A DNA stretch of 57,934 bases from JBKEDC01 sp047972995 (GTDB lineage Bacteria; Bacteroidota; Bacteroidia; Bacteroidales; Prolixibacteraceae): positions 1 through 57,934 of the forward strand of contig JBKEBD010000019.1 in the NCBI GenBank assembly GCA_047972995.1, written 5' to 3'. A model generated the notes under the pieces. It was not told the DNA's origin. It searched no databases and saw nothing but the letters and a program-made list of their open reading frames with translations. Shown piece after piece: positions 34,764 to 42,856 of this stretch. The first letter of the stretch is position 1. Every line of letters begins with the position of its first letter. The translations under genes and the position numbers were made by a program.

Positions 34764-34771
34764 TAACTTTG
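34764..34771 (+). promoter_or_regulatory. Promoter -7 box of lpxB
   Basis: TAACTTTG matches TAnnTTTG exactly and lies about 75 bp before the lpxB ATG, in the gap between divergent genes. Confidence 0.5.
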
Positions 34772-34847
34772 CGTGTTGGGTTTAATACTTAACAGGTTGT
34801 ATTTAGAGAACAAATTTACTAAAATTCCATAAATAGATAGTTGAAAT

Positions 34848-35969
34848 ATGAAATACTTTTTTATTGCAGGTGAAGCTTCGGGAGATTTGCATGCGTCAAA
34901 TTTGATTAAAAATTTATATCGATATGATGCTGACGCACAGATGCAAGGACTAGGAGGAGAGCTAATGGAGGCTTCTGGCATGGAACTTCTCCGACATTAT
35001 AGAGAAATGGCATTCATGGGATTTATTCCTGTGCTCATGAATCTGGACAAAGTGAAAAGTAATTTCAACCTATGCAAGCGAAGTATTAAAGACTTTATGC
35101 CCGATGTGTTAATTCTGATTGACTACCCAAGCTTCAATTTAAAAATGGCAGAATATGCCAAGTCGTTAGATATAAAAGTATATTATTACATTTCACCTAA
35201 AGTGTGGGTATGGAAAAAAGGGAGAATTAAACAGATGAAGCGTCTAATTGACGAGATGTTTACTATTTTTCCTTTCGAAACCGATTTCTTTGCAACGCAT
35301 GGCATGGCTGTTAATTATGTGGGAAACCCGATTATGGATGCTGTTTTAGAGAAAAAGACTACCCAAAGTTTGAGTGAGTTTAAGCAGTACAACCAGCTTA
35401 ATGAAAAGCCAATTCTGGCATTGGTGCCAGGAAGCAGATTGCAGGAAATAAAATCGTTATTACCCCAAATGCTAGAGGCTATAAGTAATATCGATTCTCA
35501 TCAAGTGGTGGTTACCACAGCACCAAATATAGATGATGAAATTTATAGCAGCTTAATTAAAGATTACAATGTAACTCTAGTGCATCAGCAAACCTATGAA
35601 ACCTTGCAGATGGCAGATGTGGCAGCCGTAGCTTCGGGAACGGTTACTTTGGAAACAGCTATTTTAGGCTGTCCTCAAGTGGTGTGTTATCGCATGGGTG
35701 GTGGTATGCCTTTATATTACATTGGGAAATGGTTTGTGGGAATTACCTACGTGTCGCTTGTAAATATTATTTTAAATAAAATGGCGGTGCCCGAACTTTT
35801 GCAACACTTTTGCTCAAGTAAGAACATTTGTCGAGAGCTCAATCAAATTATCTCCAACAAAGCACATCGAGAGCAAATACAAAACGACTATCACCAATTA
35901 GCAGAAATACTTGGAGGCGGAGGTGCTTCAGCGAAAGCAGCACAACTAATGGTTCAAAAACTTCAATAA
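34848..35969 (+). CDS. lpxB: Lipid-A-disaccharide synthase
   Basis: A glycosyltransferase that joins UDP-diacylglucosamine and lipid X into the lipid A disaccharide at the inner face of the inner membrane. The 373-residue protein has the opening YFFIAGEASGDLHASNLI, then MGFIPVLMNLDKV, LILIDYPSFNLKMA, YYISPKVWVWKKGRI and VGNPIMDAV. The second Rossmann half has ALVPGSRLQEIKSLLP and VASGTVTLETAILGCPQVV. All are LpxB signatures. It shows that the host makes lipid A and is Gram-negative. The next gene starts 36 bp downstream on the same strand. Confidence 0.96.
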   Translation: MKYFFIAGEASGDLHASNLIKNLYRYDADAQMQGLGGELMEASGMELLRHYREMAFMGFIPVLMNLDKVKSNFNLCKRSIKDFMPDVLILIDYPSFNLKMAEYAKSLDIKVYYYISPKVWVWKKGRIKQMKRLIDEMFTIFPFETDFFATHGMAVNYVGNPIMDAVLEKKTTQSLSEFKQYNQLNEKPILALVPGSRLQEIKSLLPQMLEAISNIDSHQVVVTTAPNIDDEIYSSLIKDYNVTLVHQQTYETLQMADVAAVASGTVTLETAILGCPQVVCYRMGGGMPLYYIGKWFVGITYVSLVNIILNKMAVPELLQHFCSSKNICRELNQIISNKAHREQIQNDYHQLAEILGGGGASAKAAQLMVQKLQ

Positions 35970-36005
35970 AAATCTGATCAATAGATTACTACTATACTTC
36001 CATCC

Positions 36006-38882
36006 ATGAAAAAGATTTATTTTTTAGTGGCATTGCTTTGCTATTCATATATTTCTTATGCACAATATTTTACGACAGGTGCAGATCCTGCTTCCATCAA
36101 GTGGAAACAAATTGATGAGGAGAACTTTCAGGTAATATATCCTTCCGATTACGAAGCGCAAGCTAAGCGATTTGCTGCCATGCTTGAACAAGTGTATCAG
36201 CTAGGATACCAAAGTTTAGGAACAGCTCCGCGTAAAATTTCAGTTGTTCTTCACAGTAGAACTGCAGATTCTAATGGAATGGTGGCAACGGCTCCTAGCA
36301 GAATGGAAATTTATCCGACTCCGCATCAGGAAATGTATGCGCAAGAGTGGCTTAGTCAATTGGCAATTCATGAATATCGTCATGTGGTTCAAACCGATAA
36401 GATACAGCAAGAACTTCCCAAAATACTTCGAATAATACTTGGAGAGCACGCAACAGCATTAACCATTGGGGCTTATATTCCATACTGGTTTCTGGAAGGA
36501 GATGCTGTGCTTACAGAAACGGCATTGACGGAGACTGGTAGGGGGCGGAATCCATCTTTTCTCAAGGAAAACAAGGCATTATTGCTTGAGCAAGGGCAAA
36601 TGAGCTATGATAAAATTTCGATGGGTTCTTATAAGGACTATATTCCAAACAGATATGCTTTTGGTTGGTGGTTTGTTGGAGGCATTCGTAAAGAATACGG
36701 AGTTGATGTTTGGGAAAATGTTTTACACCGAGTGGCAAGAAAACCGTTTTCATTATCCCCCGTAAATAAAAGTTTAAAGGAAAGTACAGGGCATAAAAAG
36801 GAAGCGTTGTATGTGTCGCTCTGGGAACAATATCAGAAAGATTGGCAAGCTGAAGTAGATGGTTTAACACTGACTAATTACGAGAAAATACCGGTCAATA
36901 AACTTAAATCATATACCGATTATTTATACACAGATCATCTTTTTGATGGTAGCATTGTTGCGCTTCGGAAAAGCAGAGGAGATATATCTAGAATTGTACG
37001 CTTGTCGAACAACCGTGAGGAAATTATAGATACTCCGGGAAGTGTTGTTTCTGGTTCATTTTCTTCGGAAGGGAAATGGTTAATTTGGAATGAGTCGCGT
37101 CCTGATATTCGTTGGACTCATGCGAATCATACGCGCACGATTGTTTACAATGTAGAAACTCAGGAAAAGAAGGTGTTTAAATCGGAGGATAACCTTTCGA
37201 GTCCAGCCATAAATCAGAGTAAGACTAAATTCCTTGCTGTAAGTGCTAGTCAGCAGGGAGAATATGGAATTCAGATTTTCAGTTTCAACGATGGACATTT
37301 GCTAAAAACCATTGAAATTCCAGATAATGATTATATCATTTCGCCAGCTTGGGGAGATAACGATGATAAGATTTATTTCGTTGGACTAGGAATGGAAGGA
37401 AAATATCTTGGAGCTGTGGATTTGCTTAGTGGTGAAATAAGTCACCTAATAAACACCGTGCACTATGATATTCGAAACTTATCGTATTACCAAAATCAAC
37501 TAATTTACACTTCAGCTCAAACCGGAATAGACAACATATTTTCTTATAACTTGCAAACGAATCAAACTACTCAACTCACCGAAAGTAAATTTGGGGCTGA
37601 CTATGCTCAATTAACATCAAAGCATTTGGATTATACAGATTATACATCGGAGGGATATAAATTGGTGCGTTCATCTATTTCAGATTTGAAGCATGAAACA
37701 CATGAGGTGCAATGTATAAATGTATCAAATGATTTGGCAAATAAATTGGCAAGTCAAGAGCAGGGTAAAATCGATTTTGCATTGCTCGATACCGCAAATA
37801 TCGAAACTAAACCATATCGCAAATTACCTCACGTCCTAAATATTCACAGCTGGGCTCCAATTGCTATTGATATACAAAACTATGACATAGCATTGCCGGG
37901 AGTTTCTTTTCAATCACAAAATAAACTCGGGACAGCACTCACAGACCTTGGTTGCTTGTATAATCTTAATGAAGATAAAGGAAAATTCTACTTAAACTAT
38001 CAGTATATTGGGTGGTTTCCTAGCCTAAAATTAGGCATGAGTTATGGAGGAAGAAATCAAACGTATTTAGATGGCGACTTTAATTCAGAGTCTTTCTATC
38101 AGTATGTTAGTGAGCAGTGGAATGAATTGAAGTTGTCGGCTTCGGTGAGTCTGCCGTTTAAGTTTAGCTCAGGAAAATATACACAATTTATTCAGCCTAG
38201 CATTGGTTATATTTTGACAAAAACATATGCAAAAGAAGGACTAAATTCACTGTACCTAATAGATTATAATGTGCTAGACTATCAGTTGTATATTTCAAAT
38301 TTCTTACGCAGATCGGAGTTAGATTTGCAAACCAGATGGGGGCAAATACTACAGGTTAATTATGCAAATAGTTTACATAATCTAAATGATTTGGGACAAC
38401 AGTTTTCGGTATTGACAAATCTGTATTTCCCTGGTGTTACTAGTCATGATGGGTTTAAAATTTATGGCGGATACCAATGGAGAGATGAGCAGCGCCTAAG
38501 TGGATTCAACGATTTTGTTAAGATGGCTAGAGGATATGCCAGTTACAACAATAAAAATATGGGTACGGTTAGTTTGAATTACCTATTTCCGATTTGCTAT
38601 CCTGATTGGAGTTTTGGGAAGCTCTTCTATTTTCAACGTATTAAGGCTAATTTATTTTACGATCACACTGCTCTAAATGTGGAATCTATAGCTGAAAGTT
38701 TTCCTACGCAGTATATCAAAACAACAGAGCGGCTTAATTCTTATGGAATAGAAATGTATGCTGATGGTTATTTTCTTCGACTGCCAGCACCTGTTACATT
38801 TGGCATTCGAACTATGTATTTGCCAAATGTTAAGTCTGTTGCAGCTGAATTTATACTCTCAATCGATGTGTATGGGATCTGA
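36006..38882 (+). CDS. Exported HExxH peptidase-like protein with beta-propeller and outer-membrane barrel
   Basis: A 958-residue protein with a signal peptide (residues 1-19, cleavage near SYAQ). An N-terminal domain holds HEYRH (122-126), a zinc-peptidase HExxH motif, with WFLEGD at 161-166, where Glu164 could be the third zinc ligand as in gluzincins. A central WD40/TolB-type propeller (about 300-570) and a C-terminal half of alternating aromatic strands ending FILSIDVYGI follow, as expected for an outer-membrane beta-barrel. I know this only as an uncharacterised Bacteroidota family. It starts 36 bp after lpxB and ends 6 bp from the convergent metallophosphoesterase gene. A role in the envelope is inferred. 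Confidence 0.75.
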   Translation: MKKIYFLVALLCYSYISYAQYFTTGADPASIKWKQIDEENFQVIYPSDYEAQAKRFAAMLEQVYQLGYQSLGTAPRKISVVLHSRTADSNGMVATAPSRMEIYPTPHQEMYAQEWLSQLAIHEYRHVVQTDKIQQELPKILRIILGEHATALTIGAYIPYWFLEGDAVLTETALTETGRGRNPSFLKENKALLLEQGQMSYDKISMGSYKDYIPNRYAFGWWFVGGIRKEYGVDVWENVLHRVARKPFSLSPVNKSLKESTGHKKEALYVSLWEQYQKDWQAEVDGLTLTNYEKIPVNKLKSYTDYLYTDHLFDGSIVALRKSRGDISRIVRLSNNREEIIDTPGSVVSGSFSSEGKWLIWNESRPDIRWTHANHTRTIVYNVETQEKKVFKSEDNLSSPAINQSKTKFLAVSASQQGEYGIQIFSFNDGHLLKTIEIPDNDYIISPAWGDNDDKIYFVGLGMEGKYLGAVDLLSGEISHLINTVHYDIRNLSYYQNQLIYTSAQTGIDNIFSYNLQTNQTTQLTESKFGADYAQLTSKHLDYTDYTSEGYKLVRSSISDLKHETHEVQCINVSNDLANKLASQEQGKIDFALLDTANIETKPYRKLPHVLNIHSWAPIAIDIQNYDIALPGVSFQSQNKLGTALTDLGCLYNLNEDKGKFYLNYQYIGWFPSLKLGMSYGGRNQTYLDGDFNSESFYQYVSEQWNELKLSASVSLPFKFSSGKYTQFIQPSIGYILTKTYAKEGLNSLYLIDYNVLDYQLYISNFLRRSELDLQTRWGQILQVNYANSLHNLNDLGQQFSVLTNLYFPGVTSHDGFKIYGGYQWRDEQRLSGFNDFVKMARGYASYNNKNMGTVSLNYLFPICYPDWSFGKLFYFQRIKANLFYDHTALNVESIAESFPTQYIKTTERLNSYGIEMYADGYFLRLPAPVTFGIRTMYLPNVKSVAAEFILSIDVYGI

Positions 38883-38888
38883 TGCAGG

Positions 38889-40088
38889 TTATTCTTTTTT
38901 CAAGGTGATAAGCGTTATTTCGGGAGTCATTTCAATACGTCCGGGGAATCCCACACACCCTAAGCCTCTATTAACATAGAGCTTTTGTTCGCCACTGCTG
39001 TACAATCCATTCCATAAATGTTCTATGAAATACATCGGACTAAAAGCTATTCCTGATATTTTAATTCCTAGTTGGCCCGCATGGGTATGACCGGAGAGAG
39101 TTAAAGGAATGGTGGTGTTTTTTGTAACCTCGACTTCCCAATGAGCAGGATCGTGAGTGAGTAGTATTTTAAATGATTGTTCGGGAATGTTGCGGGTTGC
39201 TTTTTCTAAATCAGCATATTGAGGAAAGGGAGCATATCCCCAATTTTGGACACCAATAATGTAAAGACAAGTATCGTTAACTTGAAGTTTTACATTTGCA
39301 TTGTCAAGCATGATAAAGTCAGCATCAGTAATATGCTTCGTTACTTGCTCGAAGTTTTTCATCTTTTCTGCAGGGCTATCCCAATTAGAATAATCGCCAT
39401 AGTCGTGGTTGCCATAAATGGCATATTTACCATACTTAGCATCCATTTCTTTAAGCGCAAGCTCTTTGCCTATAATCTCTTCCGAAAAGTTATTTACCAT
39501 ATCTCCCGTAAATAAGATAATATCGGGCTTTAGTTCATTCATTTTTCGAGCACACTTCCTTAAAGTAGCATCGTTTTTAAACGAACCTAAATGAAAATCG
39601 GATATATGCATCAGTGTTAATCCATCAAGTTGTTTAGGCAGGCTTTTGAACGAAATATTTAGGTGCTCAATGGTTATACTTCGTTTACTGATGAATATAC
39701 CGTATCCCACGCTAAGCATTAAACCAATGGATAATATCATTGAAGCTGACAATATGGTTTTTGCGGTGTGTCTCTTTTTAAAGAGCGCCCAAAAAAAAGA
39801 TATGCCAAATCCTAGCGACAAAAGTGCTTTGGGGAGAAGATTTAGAAAAGTATAAGCAATGACAAAATAGAATAAGTCGTAATTGTGTGATTCTCGAACG
39901 GCAGATGGGCGACCAAGTGTGTAAATCCATACGCTTATATAAGCTAAACTAAAGGCCAAATATATTAGAGAGAATATCTCTGACTTGGTTTTCTTCAAGC
40001 ATCCTCGAATTGCAAAGTAGGCGAATATTTCAATTAGAATAATTACGGCACTAAATATGTATGGCATATTGCCAGTTAACCCTCTCAT
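38889..40088 (-). CDS. Membrane-bound metallophosphoesterase
   Basis: A 399-residue protein of the calcineurin-like family. About four membrane helices occupy residues 10-145, then a phosphoesterase domain has the metal-binding motifs LMHISDFHLGSF, ILFTGDMVNN, AIYGNHDYGD, ILLTHDPAHW and LTLSGHTHAGQLG. Relatives include YaeI-type and UDP-diacylglucosamine hydrolase-like enzymes, but the substrate is not clear. Its 3' end is 6 bp from the end of the convergent gene. An alternative start at 40067 would drop 7 residues. Confidence 0.9.
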   Translation of the reverse strand: MRGLTGNMPYIFSAVIILIEIFAYFAIRGCLKKTKSEIFSLIYLAFSLAYISVWIYTLGRPSAVRESHNYDLFYFVIAYTFLNLLPKALLSLGFGISFFWALFKKRHTAKTILSASMILSIGLMLSVGYGIFISKRSITIEHLNISFKSLPKQLDGLTLMHISDFHLGSFKNDATLRKCARKMNELKPDIILFTGDMVNNFSEEIIGKELALKEMDAKYGKYAIYGNHDYGDYSNWDSPAEKMKNFEQVTKHITDADFIMLDNANVKLQVNDTCLYIIGVQNWGYAPFPQYADLEKATRNIPEQSFKILLTHDPAHWEVEVTKNTTIPLTLSGHTHAGQLGIKISGIAFSPMYFIEHLWNGLYSSGEQKLYVNRGLGCVGFPGRIEMTPEITLITLKKE

Positions 40089-40182
40089 GGACTCTAAATA
40101 TTAAAATGGTTGAACTGCTAATTTAATCGTTTATTTTATTTCAAGCACCATAACTCGAGAGATAAAATAGGAGAGAGGTACT

Positions 40183-40200
40183 AATGTAATATTTTACATT
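40183..40200. repeat. Inverted repeat AATGTAA-N4-TTACATT
   Basis: A perfect 7-bp dyad with a 4-bp centre. It lies 58 bp from the GATTTAC-type palindrome, has the same 7-4-7 layout and shares the TTAC/GTAA elements, so it may be a related site. Confidence 0.45.
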
Positions 40201-40240
40201 TCAATACAAATATGTAACAAAACAAGATTACAAAACACAT

Positions 40241-40258
40241 GATTTACAAAAGTAAATC
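40241..40258. promoter_or_regulatory. Candidate operator, palindrome GATTTAC-AAAA-GTAAATC
   Basis: An 18-bp palindrome. A copy differing at one base occurs inside the HTH gene at 40967-40984. The pairing of near-identical dyads around one regulator gene suggests an autoregulatory binding site. Confidence 0.5.
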
Positions 40259-40629
40259 CCCCAAAATAAGTTTAACCTGATGATGCATATACATATCTAC
40301 CTTTCTTGATTCAATACATATGTATTGTGCATTATTGTAATGGTATGGTAAATATTTAAATAAGTAGAGTACATTATATCAGATAAATAACTGTATTTGA
40401 TGAAATGATTTTCATTGTTGTACGTTTGTATAGTATTAATATAGGATAGAACACCTATGCTATATGTACTATTTGTATAATAATCATACATTTATACACG
40501 TTTGATAATGTGATTAAAATATTTATATCAACCAATTAGTGTGAATATCAATTAATTCCAGTCATTAGTGTAAAGTTACCTATTTGCTATTATTTTACAT
40601 TTGTATTTTTCCGTATGATTTTTTTGATT

Positions 40630-40637
40630 TAGATTTG
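40630..40637 (+). promoter_or_regulatory. Promoter -7 box of the HTH regulator gene
   Basis: TAGATTTG matches TAnnTTTG and lies 21 bp before the ATG at 40659. The -33 region is poor: TTTG at 40600 is 26 bp away. Confidence 0.5.
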
Positions 40638-40658
40638 TAGCGTTCAAATTTTACAACT

Positions 40659-41114
40659 ATGAATTCTAGAATAAGATTGATTTTAAGCTACAAGGGTATA
40701 TCAGCTACTGAATTTGCCAATGCCATTGGCGTACAGCCATCTAATGTTAGTCATGTATTAAATGGTAGAAATAACCCAAGCCAGCCATTTTTAGAGAAGA
40801 TTCTGGTGTTTTATCCTGAAATAAATGCCCGGTGGCTGCTTTTAGGTGAGGGGAGTATGCTCGATTCATCTACTCCTATACAAACTAGTAATCAACCTAA
40901 AGCAGCACAGCAAGAGCTATTTCAACCAGAAGAAGAACTAGTGGACAATGTAATAGTGGAAGATATGATTTACAAATGTAAATCAGTGGGAAATATGCCA
41001 GAAACAGAACCTATGGCGGAAAGAAATGTAAAAAACAATCGTGAACGAAAAATTGAACGCATCATTACATTCTATACAGATCAAACATTCGAGGAATATT
41101 ATCCAAAAAATTAA
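40659..41114 (+). CDS. Helix-turn-helix transcriptional regulator (XRE/CI type)
   Basis: A 151-residue protein. The N-terminal XRE-type helix-turn-helix is clear (GISATEFANAIGVQPSNVSH then VLNGRNNPSQPFLEKIL), followed by the usual YPEINARWLLLGEGSM. The C-terminal part is a variable acidic linker and a conserved-looking end with KIERIITFYTDQTFEEYYP, which is common in Bacteroidota regulators of this type. It lies 37 bp upstream of pyrK on the same strand, though pyrK has its own promoter box. A palindrome identical but for one base to one upstream lies in its own coding region. The target genes are unknown. Confidence 0.85.
   Translation: MNSRIRLILSYKGISATEFANAIGVQPSNVSHVLNGRNNPSQPFLEKILVFYPEINARWLLLGEGSMLDSSTPIQTSNQPKAAQQELFQPEEELVDNVIVEDMIYKCKSVGNMPETEPMAERNVKNNRERKIERIITFYTDQTFEEYYPKN
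40967..40984. promoter_or_regulatory. Candidate intragenic operator, palindrome GATTTAC-AAAT-GTAAATC
   Basis: An 18-bp dyad within the HTH gene, about 150 bp before its end and 140 bp upstream of the pyrK promoter box. It differs at one base from the palindrome at 40241-40258. Confidence 0.5.
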
Positions 41115-41123
41115 GTAAAAGAT

Positions 41124-41131
41124 TATCTTTG
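41124..41131 (+). promoter_or_regulatory. Promoter -7 box of pyrK-pyrD
   Basis: TATCTTTG matches TAnnTTTG exactly and is followed by GCACAC. It is 20 bp upstream of the pyrK ATG. ATCTTTG here and CAAAGAT just downstream (41141-41147) could form a small hairpin at the start of the message. Confidence 0.6.
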
Positions 41132-41151
41132 CACACAAACAAAGATAAAAT

Positions 41152-41925
41152 ATGAAGAAGACCATCAGAGAACTCATTTTAGTCGAGAATACTCAGTTAA
41201 ATCATGACAACTTCAGATTGGTGTTAGAATCTGATAGAAGTTTGCCTAGCATTAAATCGGGGCAATTTGTCAATGTAGAGGTGAAAAAATCTACAGAAAC
41301 ATTTTTAAGAAGACCATTCTCAATTCTAGATGTAGATTATGAACATAATCGAATTACATTACTAGTGAAAATTTTGGGAAGAGCATCAAAAGTGCTAACT
41401 ACATACCAAGTTGGAGAAAAAATTAGTGTGGTATTCCCATTGGGCAATGGCTTCTCGCTACCGAAACCGATGGATAAAATTTTGCTCATTGGTGGAGGAA
41501 GTGGAGTAGCACCTATGCTCAATCTCGCCAAGAACTGCGGCTTAACCCAAGAGCAAGTACACCTGTTGCTGGGAGCTCGAACAAGTGCAGATCATATCGA
41601 CTCTTCAGACTATGCACAATATGGTACTATCTACCAAACATCAGAGGATGGAAGCCTAGGGGAGAAAGGTTATGTTACAAACCATAGCATATTCACGCAA
41701 CATCTTGTTTCATACGATAAAATATACACCTGTGGTCCTGATATCATGATGCGAGCAATTGCAGCAGAGGCAAAAGCTAAAAATATATTCTGCGAAGCTT
41801 CGCTAGAAAACATGATGGCTTGTGGTTTTGGAGTATGTTTATGCTGTGTGGAAAAAACCAAGAAAGGAAATCAATGCGTTTGTTCTGAAGGTCCTGTATT
41901 TAACGTAAATGAATTAGAATGGTAG
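41152..41925 (+). CDS. pyrK: Dihydroorotate dehydrogenase B, electron transfer subunit
   Basis: An FAD and [2Fe-2S] protein that passes electrons from dihydroorotate oxidation by PyrD to NAD+. The 257-residue protein has the flavin-binding FLRRPFSILDVD, the nucleotide-binding ILLIGGGSGVAPMLNLA and the C-terminal cluster-binding MMACGFGVCLCCVEK with a later cysteine in GNQCVCSEGP. It overlaps pyrD by 7 bp, which fits translational coupling of the two subunits of the heterotetramer. Confidence 0.95.
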   Translation: MKKTIRELILVENTQLNHDNFRLVLESDRSLPSIKSGQFVNVEVKKSTETFLRRPFSILDVDYEHNRITLLVKILGRASKVLTTYQVGEKISVVFPLGNGFSLPKPMDKILLIGGGSGVAPMLNLAKNCGLTQEQVHLLLGARTSADHIDSSDYAQYGTIYQTSEDGSLGEKGYVTNHSIFTQHLVSYDKIYTCGPDIMMRAIAAEAKAKNIFCEASLENMMACGFGVCLCCVEKTKKGNQCVCSEGPVFNVNELEW

Positions 41926-42830
41926 ATTTATCGGTAAAAATAAAAGATTTAGAGTTTAAGAATCCTGTGCTCACAGCTTCGGGTACTTGCGGATTTGGAG
42001 AAGAAATAGCAGACTTTGTCGCTTTAGAAGACATAGGCGGAATCATAATGAAGGGTACAACCTTGAATCCCCGAGAAGGGAATAACTATCCGCGCATGGC
42101 GGAAACTTCATCGGGCATGCTTAATGCTGTTGGACTTCAGAATAAGGGGGTGGATAACTTCATTAAAAACATTTACCCCAATATCAAAGATATCGATTCA
42201 AATTTCATTGTTAATGTCAATGGTTCATCAATAGAAGAATATGTTGAGCTTACCGAACGAATTAATGAATTAGATCGAATTCCAGCAATCGAACTCAATA
42301 TCAGTTGTCCCAATGTAAAAGAAGGGGGAATGGCATTTGGTGTGAATTGCCAATCGGCAGCTACCGTAGTGAAAGCCGTTCGAAAAGCTTACAGCAAGCC
42401 TTTAATTGTAAAGTTGTCTCCAAATGTTACAAATATTGCAGAAATAGCTCAAGCAGTGGAAGCAGAAGGTGCAGACTCGGTATCATTGGTTAACACCTTC
42501 TTAGGAATGGCGATTGATGTTAATAAACGTCGCCCAAAGCTATCAACAATTACAGGTGGACTTTCAGGACCAGCTATAAAGCCAATTGCACTGCGTATGG
42601 TTTGGCAAGTTGCACAAGCGGTAAATATTCCTGTTATTGGTTTAGGGGGGATAGCCACAGCAGAAGATGCTTTGGAGTTTCTACTAGCAGGAGCAACGGC
42701 TATTCAGGTCGGGACTTCAATTTTCTTAGATCCACAAAATCCTACTAAGATTACATCTGGTATTCAAGAATACTTAGAAAAGAACAACTACTCATCAGTA
42801 ACTGAAATTATTGGAGCTTTGGAGGTGTAA
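41919..42830 (+). CDS. pyrD: Dihydroorotate dehydrogenase B, catalytic subunit
   Basis: It oxidises dihydroorotate to orotate in pyrimidine synthesis. The 303-residue FMN enzyme of class 1B has LTASGTCGFGEEIADF, NVNGSSIEEYVELTERINE, IELNISCPNVKEGGMAFG (with the active-site cysteine), LIVKLSPNVTNI and VIGLGGIATAEDALEFLLAG. Its ATG lies within the end of pyrK. The adjacent pyrK confirms the NAD-linked 1B type rather than the quinone-linked class 2. Confidence 0.97.
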   Translation: MVDLSVKIKDLEFKNPVLTASGTCGFGEEIADFVALEDIGGIIMKGTTLNPREGNNYPRMAETSSGMLNAVGLQNKGVDNFIKNIYPNIKDIDSNFIVNVNGSSIEEYVELTERINELDRIPAIELNISCPNVKEGGMAFGVNCQSAATVVKAVRKAYSKPLIVKLSPNVTNIAEIAQAVEAEGADSVSLVNTFLGMAIDVNKRRPKLSTITGGLSGPAIKPIALRMVWQVAQAVNIPVIGLGGIATAEDALEFLLAGATAIQVGTSIFLDPQNPTKITSGIQEYLEKNNYSSVTEIIGALEV

Positions 42831-42850
42831 AACCTCTGGAAATTCGGAGG
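42821..42850 (+). promoter_or_regulatory. Shine-Dalgarno sequence with competing hairpins before the beta-lactamase-like gene
   Basis: GGAGG (42846-42850) lies 6 bp before the ATG at 42857, a textbook ribosome binding site that is rare in Bacteroidota. ACCTC at 42832-42836 can pair either with GAGGT at 42822-42826, inside the end of pyrD, or with GAGG of the binding site itself. This gives two exclusive structures. Confidence 0.45.
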
Positions 42851-42856
42851 ATAACA

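Larger units (their letters stand above)
40089..40658. other. 570-bp AT-rich regulatory region upstream of the HTH regulator
   Basis: No convincing gene; the 64-codon minus-strand frame at 40297-40491 is of low-complexity N/Y/T composition. The stretch holds two perfect 7-4-7 inverted repeats (40183-40200 and 40241-40258), many TGTA/TACA steps and a TAGATTTG promoter box at 40630. It is notably longer and more AT-rich than other gaps in the window. Confidence 0.55.

Noticed and set aside
40297..40491. 64-codon minus-strand frame upstream of the HTH gene
   Set aside because: Its composition is dominated by Asn, Tyr, Thr and Ile, as expected from random AT-rich DNA, and it has no promoter.
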